47,591 bases of DNA from Treponema sp. (GTDB taxonomy: Bacteria; Spirochaetota; Spirochaetia; Treponematales; Breznakiellaceae): contig JAISEA010000078.1 of the NCBI GenBank assembly GCA_031264475.1, positions 1 through 47,591 of the forward strand, in the 5' to 3' direction. Below the pieces are notes generated by a model. The model saw only the letters and a list, made by a program, of their open reading frames with translations. It was not told where the DNA came from and did no database searches. This document shows positions 27,104-35,204 of this stretch, in pieces. The translations under genes were made by a program, and so were the position numbers. Numbering within the stretch: position 1 is the first letter of the stretch; the number at the start of each line of letters is the position of its first letter.

Positions 27104-28378
27104 ATGGAGTATTTTATAGAGCAGGCCGCTAACTATACCGAATGCCTGAACAAAATCCGTTTGAAGTACGGAGACAGAGTGACGATACTTAATCAAAGAA
27201 GTATACGCATGGGTGGTTTTTTAGGATTGTTTGCCAAAGACGGGGTAGAGATTGCTGGTTTCACGCAGAATAATTACGCGAAAGACGTGCGGATAGCTTC
27301 GCCGAGTGTTTCTCCTCAAGGCATTCCTCAACCCCTTGAGTCTAAAAAAACTATGGATTTCGAGACAGAAAAGAAGAAGCTCGTTGAGATGGGGACAACC
27401 GGTAAAAAGGAGTCTCCAGTATGGCTCAAGGCAATGTCTGACATGGCGGATGATGTCAAGTTGATCAAAGAGCGGCTTAACAAAAGCGACGCAACCACGG
27501 AACGAGACGAACATCCATCTCTCGTCCGTTTGCAAGAGACGATGGAGCTGAACGATTTTTCATTTTCGTTTACTCAAAATATCATTGAGCGGTGCAAGAA
27601 AGAGATTTCCTTTGAAGGGCTAAACGACTACGATGTGGTTCAGGATAAGGCGCTTGGGTGGATAGGGGAGAGTATTCACCTTTACAAAGAAGAAAAATTC
27701 TACAAGCGCCCCCGCATCATGGTGCTGGTGGGCCCGACAGGTGTAGGGAAAACCACGACTATCGCCAAACTTGCCGCGATATTCAAGATTGGAAGTGGAA
27801 ACGCATCGCCCATTTCGTTTTGTATGATAACGATAGATGCCTACCGTATCGGGGCGAAGGCGCAGATGGAAGTCTACGGTGACATCATGCAGGTTCCTGT
27901 CTCCTATGTTGAGGATTACAACGATTTGAAACAGGCGATTGCTCAATATTCGGGCGATATGGACATGATTTTGGTCGATACTATAGGTAAGAGTCCGCGT
28001 AAGTCCGTGGAATTGGGAGAAATGAAACAACTCTTGGATGCATGCGGACCTGCTGCGGAAGTACATCTGGCGCTTGCAGCCACCACGAAATGTAGCGACA
28101 TCAAGGAAATTCTGCGCCAGTTCGAGCCATTCAACTATCGATCTGTCATCATCACGAAGTTGGATGAGACCATTCGGATGGGCAACGTCATTAGCGCTCT
28201 TGCGGAAAAAAGGAAATTAGTGTCTTATATAACGGATGGACAAAAAGTACCGGGTGATATTCAGAAAGCATCTGTAGTACGTTTCCTTATCAACCTCGAA
28301 GGCTTCCAAGTAAAGCGTTCAAAGATTGATGAACAGTTTCCCATTGATGAATCGGAACAGGTACAGTGGAGAAAATGA
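27104..28378 (+). CDS. flhF: Flagellar SRP-like GTPase FlhF
   Basis: SRP-family GTPase that sets flagellar position and number at the pole. 424 aa. The N-terminal B domain begins MEYFIEQAANYTECLNKIR, the middle is charged, and the NG domain carries GPTGVGKTTTIAKLAA (P-loop, residues 210-217), ITIDAYRIGAKAQMEVYGDI, LVDTIGKSPR and ITKLDETIRMG. ATG 27104 has GGGAG 6-10 nt upstream. The frame is open 20 codons further but enters the palindromic element. It lies between flhA and flhG, the usual order. Confidence 0.95.
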   Translation: MEYFIEQAANYTECLNKIRLKYGDRVTILNQRSIRMGGFLGLFAKDGVEIAGFTQNNYAKDVRIASPSVSPQGIPQPLESKKTMDFETEKKKLVEMGTTGKKESPVWLKAMSDMADDVKLIKERLNKSDATTERDEHPSLVRLQETMELNDFSFSFTQNIIERCKKEISFEGLNDYDVVQDKALGWIGESIHLYKEEKFYKRPRIMVLVGPTGVGKTTTIAKLAAIFKIGSGNASPISFCMITIDAYRIGAKAQMEVYGDIMQVPVSYVEDYNDLKQAIAQYSGDMDMILVDTIGKSPRKSVELGEMKQLLDACGPAAEVHLALAATTKCSDIKEILRQFEPFNYRSVIITKLDETIRMGNVISALAEKRKLVSYITDGQKVPGDIQKASVVRFLINLEGFQVKRSKIDEQFPIDESEQVQWRK

Positions 28379-28393
28379 GTTTTAAAGAGATAT

Positions 28394-28467
28394 GGAATAG
28401 GAGATTGGTTTTTTGTTAGAAAATCAGCAATAATTTTCTGACACCGAATCCGTTTCTCCTTCGTTCC
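28394..28467 (+). repeat. Intergenic palindromic element (flhF / flhG junction)
   Basis: TGTTAGAAAAT pairs with ATTTTCTGACA (one G-U), giving an 11-bp inner stem. GATTGG/CCGAATC and GGAATAGGAGA/TCTCCTTCGTTCC extend it outward. The left TTTTTTGTTAG box matches the family. Confidence 0.75.
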
Positions 28468-28492
28468 TTTTACAAAAAAACAAGAGGATTTT

Positions 28493-29383
28493 ATGGAAGA
28501 TCAGGCTGAAAAATTACGGGAACTCATGCGGAAGAGAGGAGAAACCCAAGAGAAACCGCAGAAAACATGGGACAAGAATAAATCCCGTATTATCACTGTA
28601 ACAAGCGGGAAAGGCGGTGTTGGCAAGACCAATATGTCTATCAACATGGCGATAGTCTATGCACGTCTGGGGAAGAAGGTTGTAGTCATGGATGCGGATC
28701 TGGGGCTTGCCAATGTGAATATCATGCTTAACTTAACACCGAAACACACCCTTGTAAACGTGATGCGAAAAGAGAAAACCATGAAGGAAATTCTGGTGGA
28801 ATCGGAATATGGTATATCCATTGTCGGCGGGGCATCCGGCATATCTAAAGTCGCGGATCTCACTGGAGAAGAAAGGAAGCATTTTATCCAAGAATTGAGT
28901 ACCCTTTCCTATGCAGACATCATCATCGTGGACACAAGTGCGGGTGTTTCTAAAAATGTACTTGACTTCATCGCGGCCGCGGACGACGCGATTATTGTTA
29001 CTACGCCTGAACCTACGGCACTTACGGATGCCTATGCCCTTACGAAAATCATCCATTCCGAACTCATGGGACATATGGAATTGAACCTGAAATTGGTAGT
29101 GAACCGTACGCGAAACGCCGAAGAAGCGAAGCATGTCGCTGAGCGCATAACGGGTATTGCAACACAGTTTATGAATATCAAGATAGAGTACCTTGGTTTC
29201 ATCTACGACGATCCTATCGTTTCCCATGCAGTTGTTGCCCAGAAGCCGTTCACGGTCATTGATCCACGTAGTAAAGCGGCGACTTGTGTTCAGCACATCG
29301 TCGAGCGTATGGAGAAGATGCCGCCTCATCATACAGGGGGTGGATTCTCCATGATGATGAAGCGAATTTTTAACAGGGCGTGA
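28493..29383 (+). CDS. flhG: Flagellar number regulator FlhG (FleN/YlxH, MinD-like ATPase)
   Basis: P-loop ATPase of the MinD family that antagonises FlhF. 296 aa. The deviant Walker A is SGKGGVGKT (residues 38-46), followed by VVVMDADLGLANVNIMLNL, the switch II region DIIIVDTSAGVS and TTPEPTALTDAYALTK. The N-terminal 30 residues (charged, Gln/Lys-rich) match the FlhF-activating extension of FlhG proteins. AGAGGA lies before ATG 28493. The stop overlaps the region of the next gene's start, so the two are probably coupled. Confidence 0.93.
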   Translation: MEDQAEKLRELMRKRGETQEKPQKTWDKNKSRIITVTSGKGGVGKTNMSINMAIVYARLGKKVVVMDADLGLANVNIMLNLTPKHTLVNVMRKEKTMKEILVESEYGISIVGGASGISKVADLTGEERKHFIQELSTLSYADIIIVDTSAGVSKNVLDFIAAADDAIIVTTPEPTALTDAYALTKIIHSELMGHMELNLKLVVNRTRNAEEAKHVAERITGIATQFMNIKIEYLGFIYDDPIVSHAVVAQKPFTVIDPRSKAATCVQHIVERMEKMPPHHTGGGFSMMMKRIFNRA

Positions 29384-29385
29384 CT

Positions 29386-29970
29386 ATGCACATGAGAACA
29401 AGTGGCATCACTGCGGGAGCGGCATTTGGATTGTCGTTTTTAACTGGACTTATTGGAGGTGTGAATTTTTTCTGGCTTTTATTCCGCGCCTTTTTTTTTG
29501 CCGCTGTTTTTTTCGGCTTAACGGAAGCCATTTATTTCATTTCGGACAAATTCCTTGTTGATAAATCTCCGAAAAAGACTAATGATTCCCTCCAAAAAGG
29601 GATGGTGGTAGACATCTCTCTAGACGATGAGATGCAAATACCCAAGCCTGACCATTCCGAAGCCGCCGTCGTTGAGGATATTGTTAAAGACGAATCTGTG
29701 ATGCCAGAAAAAACGCCTGAAACAGAGCATACTGAAATAGAGCCGGCGATTGAAGCGGAAAAATGGACGCCGACTCCTCCAATACAGGAAATCTACAACA
29801 CCAAGGATAGTGACATAACGTCCTTGTCCGATGCATTCACGATAAATGAATATGAGGAGGTATTTGAAGCCCCTCGTGCGCCGAAGCAACCAGTTAATGA
29901 TAAATTACTCAAAGAAGTGGATCCTATGAAAATAGTTAGTGCGATGCGGACGTTGATGAGGAAGGATTAA
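29386..29970 (+). CDS. Membrane protein of unknown function in the flagellar block (194 aa)
   Basis: No family recognised. The N-terminus holds two hydrophobic segments ([20 protein letters not shown] and [20 protein letters not shown]). An acidic, Pro/Glu-rich cytoplasmic tail follows, with a short conserved-looking end ([16 protein letters not shown]). ATG 29386 has AGGG 7 nt upstream; GTG 29380 and ATG 29392 are alternatives. It starts 2 bp after flhG and ends 4 bp before the sigma factor gene, so it is certainly in this operon and may act with the flagellar regulators. Confidence 0.7.
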   Translation: MHMRTSGITAGAAFGLSFLTGLIGGVNFFWLLFRAFFFAAVFFGLTEAIYFISDKFLVDKSPKKTNDSLQKGMVVDISLDDEMQIPKPDHSEAAVVEDIVKDESVMPEKTPETEHTEIEPAIEAEKWTPTPPIQEIYNTKDSDITSLSDAFTINEYEEVFEAPRAPKQPVNDKLLKEVDPMKIVSAMRTLMRKD

Positions 29971-29974
29971 GGGG

Positions 29975-30760
29975 ATGATAGTGACCCTCGAACAAAAAGA
30001 CGAAGATGAACTGTGGCGTGAATACAGGGAGACAAAAAATGGTGGAATTCGGGAAAGGTTCGTCACACAGTATGCGCCTCTGGTAAAGTACGTCGCCGGT
30101 AAGGTTGCTATAACCATGCCGCACAACATTGAATTCGATGATCTTGTCGGTTTTGGACAATTCGGGCTTTTAGATGCCATCGACAAATTTGACCCGAACA
30201 AGGGAGTCAAATTCAAGACATACGCGGTTGTCCGTATACGGGGCGCCATCATCGACGAACTTCGTTCCATCGATTGGGTTCCTCGTTCGATTCGCCAAAA
30301 AGCTCGTGAAGTAGAAAATGTCATTGGAATGCTTGAAGCTCAACTTGGCAGAATCGCCACGGACCGCGAGATCGCGGATGCTTTAGGCATGACCGAAGAA
30401 GACTATGGGAAAACCTTGATGAAAATCTCCTGTACGACTATGCTCTCGTTAAATGACGTATGGTTTTCGGGAGATGAAAACGACAAGATATCCATCGGCG
30501 AGAGTCTTGAAGCATCAACGAGTCTCAATCCGGACGTTATGATGGAAGCGACCGAAGTAAAGCGGGTGATCAATGAATCTCTGAAAGAACTACCCGAAAA
30601 GGAAAAGCAGATAACCGTTCTTTATTATTATGAAGGGCTTACCCTTAAAGAGATAGGACATATTTTGGGTGTTACAGAGTCACGGGTGTCCCAGTTACAT
30701 ACAAAGGCTATCATCCATCTGCGCTCTAAACTGACTCATGCGCGGCGTGGAATTATATAA
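29975..30760 (+). CDS. fliA: Sigma-28 family RNA polymerase sigma factor (FliA/WhiG)
   Basis: Directs RNA polymerase to late flagellar and chemotaxis promoters. 261 aa. Region 2 ([59 protein letters not shown]), region 3 ([20 protein letters not shown]) and the region 4 helix-turn-helix ([20 protein letters not shown]) are all present. AAGGGG (29969-29974) touches ATG 29975, so the real start may be GTG 29981, which has a normal 6-nt spacing. No anti-sigma gene is adjacent. It follows the 29386 gene by 4 bp and precedes the FapA-like gene by 19 bp. Confidence 0.94.
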   Translation: MIVTLEQKDEDELWREYRETKNGGIRERFVTQYAPLVKYVAGKVAITMPHNIEFDDLVGFGQFGLLDAIDKFDPNKGVKFKTYAVVRIRGAIIDELRSIDWVPRSIRQKAREVENVIGMLEAQLGRIATDREIADALGMTEEDYGKTLMKISCTTMLSLNDVWFSGDENDKISIGESLEASTSLNPDVMMEATEVKRVINESLKELPEKEKQITVLYYYEGLTLKEIGHILGVTESRVSQLHTKAIIHLRSKLTHARRGII

Positions 30761-30779
30761 GTAAAAAGGAATATACGTT

Positions 30780-32735
30780 ATGGTAGATTTTGTCAAACTA
30801 CAAAAACTCATGAAAGAGCAATTGGAAGTAGACAGGCAGATTCGCACTGTAGATACAGGAGGCGATTCGCTTGAGGCAGCGCTTATGAAGGCAGGTACAC
30901 TGCTTGATATACCTGTGAGACGCATTGAATACGAAATAGTAGAGCATGGTTTCCGTGGTATATTGGGAAGTGGGAAAAAAGACTGGAAAATACGGGCTTA
31001 CATCAAAAATTCATCTCAGATAGCAAGAACCGGATCTAGTTCCGTAAGTGAGACAGAAACAGCTAATAGCGTTGTTGCGGTAGATAAGGACGGCGAAGTG
31101 TTTGTTATTTTTTCGCCTGAAGGTGCCATGCTCAAGGTAACTACACCAGTCGGTTCCGGGATGAGAGTTACCGAAGACATGGCGATGCAACGATTGTCCG
31201 CTCGAAATGTAAAAAACATTGACAAGAATCTGGTTAATACGGTAGTTGAAGAAGCAGAAGGCAAATACATAACAGTCGGTTCTTTTGACCGTAATTATTC
31301 TAACGACAGCTTTTTGAAAATCGAAATAACAGATTTTGACATGAAGGCGTACATTATCGTACAACCACCGGGGACAGGTGGTTGCGATCTTACGGCAGAT
31401 GCGATTATCAATTACTTACGAAATAATCAAGTCGTAGTTGGCATTAAGAACGACGCTATTGATGCTTTCGTAGACAAACCAGTCTACAAAACACAAGTAT
31501 TGGTTGCGGAAGGCTACAAAGAGGTAAACGGCAAAAACGCTTCCATCGAGTATCTATTTGAGACGAATTCGAACAAAGTGCATCTACACGAAAGTAGAGA
31601 CGGAACTATTGACTTCAAAGACCTACAAATCATCCAAAATGTGGTACAGAATCAGCCGGTAGCTAGGAAAATTCCGGTGCAAGAAGGCGTTAAGGGCAGA
31701 ACCGTGAAAGGTATATATCTGCCCGCGAAGGACGGCACAGACATTCCACTCCCTCTAGGGAAAAACGTTCATGCCGATGAAGACGGCATGACCATCCTCG
31801 CAGACATAAACGGACAGGTTATGCTTGTAGGCAGTCTCATCAATGTGGAGCCGGTGTTTGTAGTGCAAGGAAACGTGGGCATCAAGACAGGCAACATCAT
31901 ATTTTTAGGTACCGTTGAGGTTACTGGCAACGTAGAGGACGGATTCTCGGTGAAGGCGGCAGGAAACATTATAGTGAACGGCACGGTTGGAGGCACTGAG
32001 TTGGAAGCTGAAGGCGACATTATCGTGCGGCAAGGCATTGCCGGAAAATCCAAAGGAAGCGTGAAAGCGGGCAAGTCAATATGGGCGCGCTTCATTGAAA
32101 ACGCCACCATTGAAGCAGGCAATATGGTCATCGTGTCGGATGGCATCATAAACTCTCAGGTGGACGCCTACAAGCGCATCGTGTGTCAAGGTAAACGCGC
32201 CCGCATCGTCGGTGGACAGTTGCGTGCCTCAGAAGAAATCAACGCTCATATCATCGGTAGTTCTGGCGGTGGAACGGAAACTATCTGCGAAGCAGGTATT
32301 GATCCCAAAATAAAAAAAGCAATCGAGAAACTCGCCGCGGAAAAGGCGGGAAAGGAAAAAGAACTCGAAACAGTAACAACTGAACTACAGGGACTCATTA
32401 ATATCAAGTCTCAACGAAAATCCTTACCGGAAGAAAAAGAATTCATGCTCACCGAGTTTATGGATCAAAAAAACAGATTAAATGAAGAGTTACAGCGAAT
32501 AACAACGGAAATAACCGAACAACAGCAAGCTCAAGACAAGCTCAAGACTCGTGGGCGTATTTCTGCCGCGAACGCGATTTATCCCGGAACGAAAGTCCAG
32601 ATACTCGACGTATCGGAAAACATACGCAGTGAATATAGAGCCGTTACCTTTGTGCTGGAGGAGGGGCTTATCCGCGCCGTCAAATACGAACCACCCGATG
32701 CGGAAGCTACACGAGGGATCGAAGGATATGAATAA
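30780..32735 (+). CDS. FapA (DUF342) family protein with N-terminal Jag-N domain
   Basis: 651 aa. Residues about 25-75 (SLEAALMKAGTLLDIPVRRI, then EYEIVEHGFRGILGSGKKDW) form a Jag-N domain. The centre (about 250-500) is the DUF342/FapA right-handed beta-helix with repeated short strands (GNIIFLGTVEVTGNVEDGFS, VKAAGNIIVNGTVGG, AEGDIIVRQGIAGKSKGSVK). A Lys/Glu-rich coiled coil (about 505-590) precedes a short C-terminal strand. FapA proteins are often found near motility genes; the molecular role is unclear (polar or surface regulation has been shown in Vibrio). It follows fliA in the same operon. Confidence 0.88.
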   Translation: MVDFVKLQKLMKEQLEVDRQIRTVDTGGDSLEAALMKAGTLLDIPVRRIEYEIVEHGFRGILGSGKKDWKIRAYIKNSSQIARTGSSSVSETETANSVVAVDKDGEVFVIFSPEGAMLKVTTPVGSGMRVTEDMAMQRLSARNVKNIDKNLVNTVVEEAEGKYITVGSFDRNYSNDSFLKIEITDFDMKAYIIVQPPGTGGCDLTADAIINYLRNNQVVVGIKNDAIDAFVDKPVYKTQVLVAEGYKEVNGKNASIEYLFETNSNKVHLHESRDGTIDFKDLQIIQNVVQNQPVARKIPVQEGVKGRTVKGIYLPAKDGTDIPLPLGKNVHADEDGMTILADINGQVMLVGSLINVEPVFVVQGNVGIKTGNIIFLGTVEVTGNVEDGFSVKAAGNIIVNGTVGGTELEAEGDIIVRQGIAGKSKGSVKAGKSIWARFIENATIEAGNMVIVSDGIINSQVDAYKRIVCQGKRARIVGGQLRASEEINAHIIGSSGGGTETICEAGIDPKIKKAIEKLAAEKAGKEKELETVTTELQGLINIKSQRKSLPEEKEFMLTEFMDQKNRLNEELQRITTEITEQQQAQDKLKTRGRISAANAIYPGTKVQILDVSENIRSEYRAVTFVLEEGLIRAVKYEPPDAEATRGIEGYE

Positions 32736-32736
32736 G

Positions 32737-32779
32737 AATGAATCATACGAAGTAACCTATATGATTCGTTAATTTTTTG
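32737..32779 (+). terminator. Hairpin terminator after the FapA-like gene
   Basis: AATGAATCATA (32737-32747) pairs with TATGATTCGTT (32760-32770, one G-U), an 11-bp stem with a 12-nt loop, followed by AATTTTTT. It could end the flagellar transcript or act as a partial terminator before 32809. Confidence 0.6.
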
Positions 32780-32808
32780 ATTGTTTAATTATTAAAATGA
32801 GGTGAAAT

Positions 32809-33129
32809 ATGGCGATTCAGCCGCTTGATTTGCAAATTATGTTTAACCAGCTCGATAGCGTCGGTAAGACTCAAGCCTCTCAACGAGAGGGCTTGACGAT
32901 TCAGCAAACTCTTCAAAACCTTCAAGCGCAGGAGAAGACTCAAGCCAACATACAAGCAGTCAACGAGTCTCCAGACACCGGCGATGGCGCGGAAGGGGTG
33001 AATGATCGAGGCGCGCGTTCCCAAAACGGTTCGGGGCGAAATGAAAAGCGGAAGAACAAACAGAAGAACGAAGAAACGCTGTGCTCCTGGGACCCGCGTC
33101 TTGGGAAGAACGTTGATATTAGCGGGTAG
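32809..33129 (+). CDS. Small hydrophilic protein of unknown function (106 aa)
   Basis: MAIQPLDLQIMFNQLDSVGK, then a Gln-rich helical part (QQTLQNLQAQEKTQANIQAV), a low-complexity Gly/Asn/Arg/Lys stretch, and a short motif at the end (CSWDPRLGKNVDISG). No signal peptide or membrane span. GAGGTG precedes the ATG. The next gene starts 3 bp after its stop. The conserved-looking ends with a variable middle suggest a real protein, but I recognise no family. Confidence 0.65.
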   Translation: MAIQPLDLQIMFNQLDSVGKTQASQREGLTIQQTLQNLQAQEKTQANIQAVNESPDTGDGAEGVNDRGARSQNGSGRNEKRKNKQKNEETLCSWDPRLGKNVDISG

Positions 33130-33132
33130 ACT

Positions 33133-33675
33133 ATGGCTATAAGTACGATTATTTCCATTATAGCGTTAGGTTTATGCCTATTGTTTTTTATATCTTGTCG
33201 GGCGTGGTTGAAAAAACGGACGGGGCAGGATCGCATCTTGACAGAATTCCACGAGGAAGTGAGCAAGCTCATTGCGGAGATTGACGCGGCGACGGACAGA
33301 GATGCGATGCTCATCGAAGACCGTATTAAGTCTCTCAAAACCCTGCTTGAAGACGTTGACAAGAGAATCATTCTACACGACGAAGAGATGATGCGGCGGC
33401 AAAATCATGTGCAAACCTATGTGGAAATGGGTAGAAAACACCAGTTTGTCGGTGAAACTAAGGCGGTTATCGAGGCGAGACAGGCTGTAGACGAGAAACC
33501 GACCGTTATCCACACGGAAATCGCGCAGACTCCGCCTACGCCGAAAACTTTACCCGAACAAGTAGCGGAATTATCCCGCTCTGGCTTCTCGTCCAACCTG
33601 ATCGCCGCAAGATTAGGAGTGAGTATCTCCGAAGTGGAGCTTGCCATCGCCATAACAGGAAAGAAGGAGCGGTAA
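33133..33675 (+). CDS. Membrane-anchored coiled-coil protein with C-terminal helix-turn-helix (180 aa)
   Basis: One N-terminal transmembrane helix (TIISIIALGLCLLFFISC), then a Lys/Glu/Asp-rich coiled coil (about residues 25-100), a Pro/Thr linker and a C-terminal helix-turn-helix-like segment (EQVAELSRSGFSSNLIAARL, then GVSISEVELAI). The layout resembles DUF6115-type proteins encoded near flagellar genes of other phyla, but I cannot confirm that. It starts 3 bp after the 32809 gene and ends 3 bp before the hydrolase gene, so the three are one unit. Confidence 0.65.
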   Translation: MAISTIISIIALGLCLLFFISCRAWLKKRTGQDRILTEFHEEVSKLIAEIDAATDRDAMLIEDRIKSLKTLLEDVDKRIILHDEEMMRRQNHVQTYVEMGRKHQFVGETKAVIEARQAVDEKPTVIHTEIAQTPPTPKTLPEQVAELSRSGFSSNLIAARLGVSISEVELAIAITGKKER

Positions 33676-33678
33676 ATC

Positions 33679-34389
33679 GTGAGAATCTCGCAAGAAATGG
33701 TGGAATATGTCGCTATAAAGAGCGCGAACTGTTGGGTTTATCCAGCGTTTGGGCATAGTTTTCTACAAAAAAGAGAAGGGATACAGACGCCCTGCGTGGT
33801 AATTGACCCCGGTTCTGATGCGAAATTCATCATAAGACAACTGAACGAGCTGAATGCCTGTGCCCGTGTGTTTTTATTGACGCACGGACATTTCGATCAT
33901 GTCGGCGCATTGCCTGAACTTGCCGCTTATTATGCCGAACAAGAAGGCGGGGTTGAGATTGCCATTCACCGAGACGATGCGGCGTATCTTGGACCAGATT
34001 CGCTTGAGGTGCACCGACGATGCTGGTTACAAGCCGCGGGAAACACCGCGTATATTGATAAATTCTGGCGGCTTATGCCTAGTCCCACGCGACTTATTGG
34101 CGAGGGCGACTACGTTGGTTCCTTGCGTGTCTTGCATTTACCCGGGCACAGCCCCGGTTCCGTGGCGTTTTACGATGAATCGGCGAGCCTCGTCTTCACC
34201 GGAGACTGCCTATTCAGACATTCTTTCGGGCGCTATGACCTTCCGGGTGGAGATAAGGCGCAATTAGCTGAAAGCCTTCAACGGCTTTGGGCGCTCGGCG
34301 ATGCGGTTTCCGTGTATCCCGGTCACGGAGAAGCCTCGACCATCGGCGAGGAACGACTCTACGGCAAAGGCGCTTACTTTTTCCATTAA
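33679..34389 (+). CDS. MBL-fold metallo-hydrolase (glyoxalase II-like)
   Basis: 236 aa. Metallo-beta-lactamase fold with the metal site THGHFDHVG (HxHxDH) near residue 75, HLPGHSPGSVAFY (third His), FTGDCLF (bridging Asp) and VYPGHGEAS (last His). The residue spacing fits the YcbL / glyoxalase II group of thioester hydrolases. GTG 33679 is chosen because GGAG lies 8-12 nt upstream and the preceding gene ends 3 bp before. The substrate cannot be read from sequence. Confidence 0.9.
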   Translation: MRISQEMVEYVAIKSANCWVYPAFGHSFLQKREGIQTPCVVIDPGSDAKFIIRQLNELNACARVFLLTHGHFDHVGALPELAAYYAEQEGGVEIAIHRDDAAYLGPDSLEVHRRCWLQAAGNTAYIDKFWRLMPSPTRLIGEGDYVGSLRVLHLPGHSPGSVAFYDESASLVFTGDCLFRHSFGRYDLPGGDKAQLAESLQRLWALGDAVSVYPGHGEASTIGEERLYGKGAYFFH

Positions 34390-34396
34390 AAATATA

Positions 34397-34425
34397 TTGA
34401 CAAAACTGTTATTTCACCTTATAGT
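34397..34425 (+). promoter_or_regulatory. Consensus sigma-70 promoter, near-leaderless
   Basis: TTGACA (34397-34402), a 17-nt spacer and TATAGT (34420-34425). The predicted start is about 34432, one base before an ATG at 34433. It could also drive the lipoprotein genes further down. Confidence 0.75.
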
Positions 34426-34432
34426 AAAAACG

Positions 34433-34896
34433 ATGAAAGCAAGAACAAACGATTATCCATACAATCATACCAAAGACTCTTTTATAAAGCTGTGTAAAGT
34501 TGCGGTCTTTATAAAACTCGCAGGTGCCCCCCCCCCCCCGAATTTTCTAATATATATATACAGCACACACAGATACCAATCCGCCGAGACGAATATCGCG
34601 CGGATTTTCTACTCTCAAAACTTCGGAATGATCTCCGCAGTTTCATTTTTATCGCCGAGTTAATAGGCGTTTCATGCTCATTGACGAACCCTTATGCCCG
34701 CGTTGGTGGGGGGGCGGTAAGCAGTGGGGGCGCGTCTTTGCGTTTTGGGAGGCGGGCGCGGAGGCGTGCGAACCTCCGACTTGACACAGGGAACTTGCCC
34801 GTATGGGCGGTTTATATAAAAAGAGGGGATTGCGCTAAACATAGCTTGTCTTGTTTCAATTTGCGCTACAAGACGTTTGATCCTCTCATTTTTTAA
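34433..34896 (+). pseudogene. Possible phase-variable or decayed lipoprotein gene with a 13-C tract
   Basis: ATG 34433 follows the promoter by 7 nt and opens a frame (MKARTNDYPYNHTKDSFIKL) that reaches a run of 13 C at 34527-34539. With 13 C it ends at 34663 (76 aa). With 12 C it stops a few codons after the tract. With 14 or 11 C it would run to 34896 (about 154 aa) through FIFIAELIGVSCSLTNPYAR, a lipobox-like stretch matching the start of the lipoprotein encoded at 36552. So this is either a length-switched gene or a decaying copy. The stretch from about 34667 to 34725 is nearly identical to 36664-36722 but carries a G-run insertion. A TA-repeat follows the C tract. Confidence 0.45.
34822..34889 (+). 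promoter_or_regulatory. Structured leader or attenuator before the Cys-rich lipoprotein gene
   Basis: AGAGGGGAT (about 34822) can pair with ATCCTCT (about 34881) around an inner GTCTTGT/ACAAGAC stem (34848-34854 with 34868-34874). A T-run (CATTTTTT) comes just before the AAGGAGG of the next gene. This has the shape of an attenuator or a diverged copy of the palindromic element. Confidence 0.35.
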
Positions 34897-34907
34897 GGAG
34901 GACAGTT

Positions 34908-35132
34908 ATGAAAAAGAAACTGTTTTTGATGGGAATACTAGCGTGTGCGCTCGTATTCGTATCCATTTTAGCGGGTTGCGATGCCCTGCTACACGCGTGT
35001 TCCGACCAGTCGGAGTGTAATGACGGCGATTATACCTACTGCGGCGATTCGTCCTGCGAATCGAGTGAGTATTATGTCAGCGGCGGTATAAGATACTACT
35101 ACACTTGCGATGGCGTCTGCGACGGCAGCTGA
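34908..35132 (+). CDS. Small cysteine-rich lipoprotein (74 aa)
   Basis: A lipoprotein signal peptide (MKKKLFLMGILACALVFVSI then LAGC) is followed by about 50 residues with seven more cysteines (ACSDQSECNDGDYTYC, CESS, YYTCDGVC), many Asp/Glu/Ser/Tyr, and a short Tyr-rich patch. AAGGAGG lies 7 nt before the ATG. No family recognised; the cysteines suggest a disulfide-bonded or metal-binding periplasmic or surface domain. The DUF4418-like membrane protein gene follows. Confidence 0.75.
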   Translation: MKKKLFLMGILACALVFVSILAGCDALLHACSDQSECNDGDYTYCGDSSCESSEYYVSGGIRYYYTCDGVCDGS

Positions 35133-35143
35133 GTTTCATGGCT

Positions 35144-35176
35144 GGAGCGGCGGCGCTGTTGTTGGGTTGCCGCTCC
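35144..35176 (+). terminator. Hairpin between the Cys-rich lipoprotein and DUF4418 genes
   Basis: GGAGCGGC (35144-35151) pairs perfectly with GCCGCTCC (35169-35176). There is no T-run; it is probably an mRNA-stabilising or attenuating stem. Confidence 0.45.
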
Positions 35177-35204
35177 GCCCTTGGGACTTTCGATGGAGGG
35201 TTGT

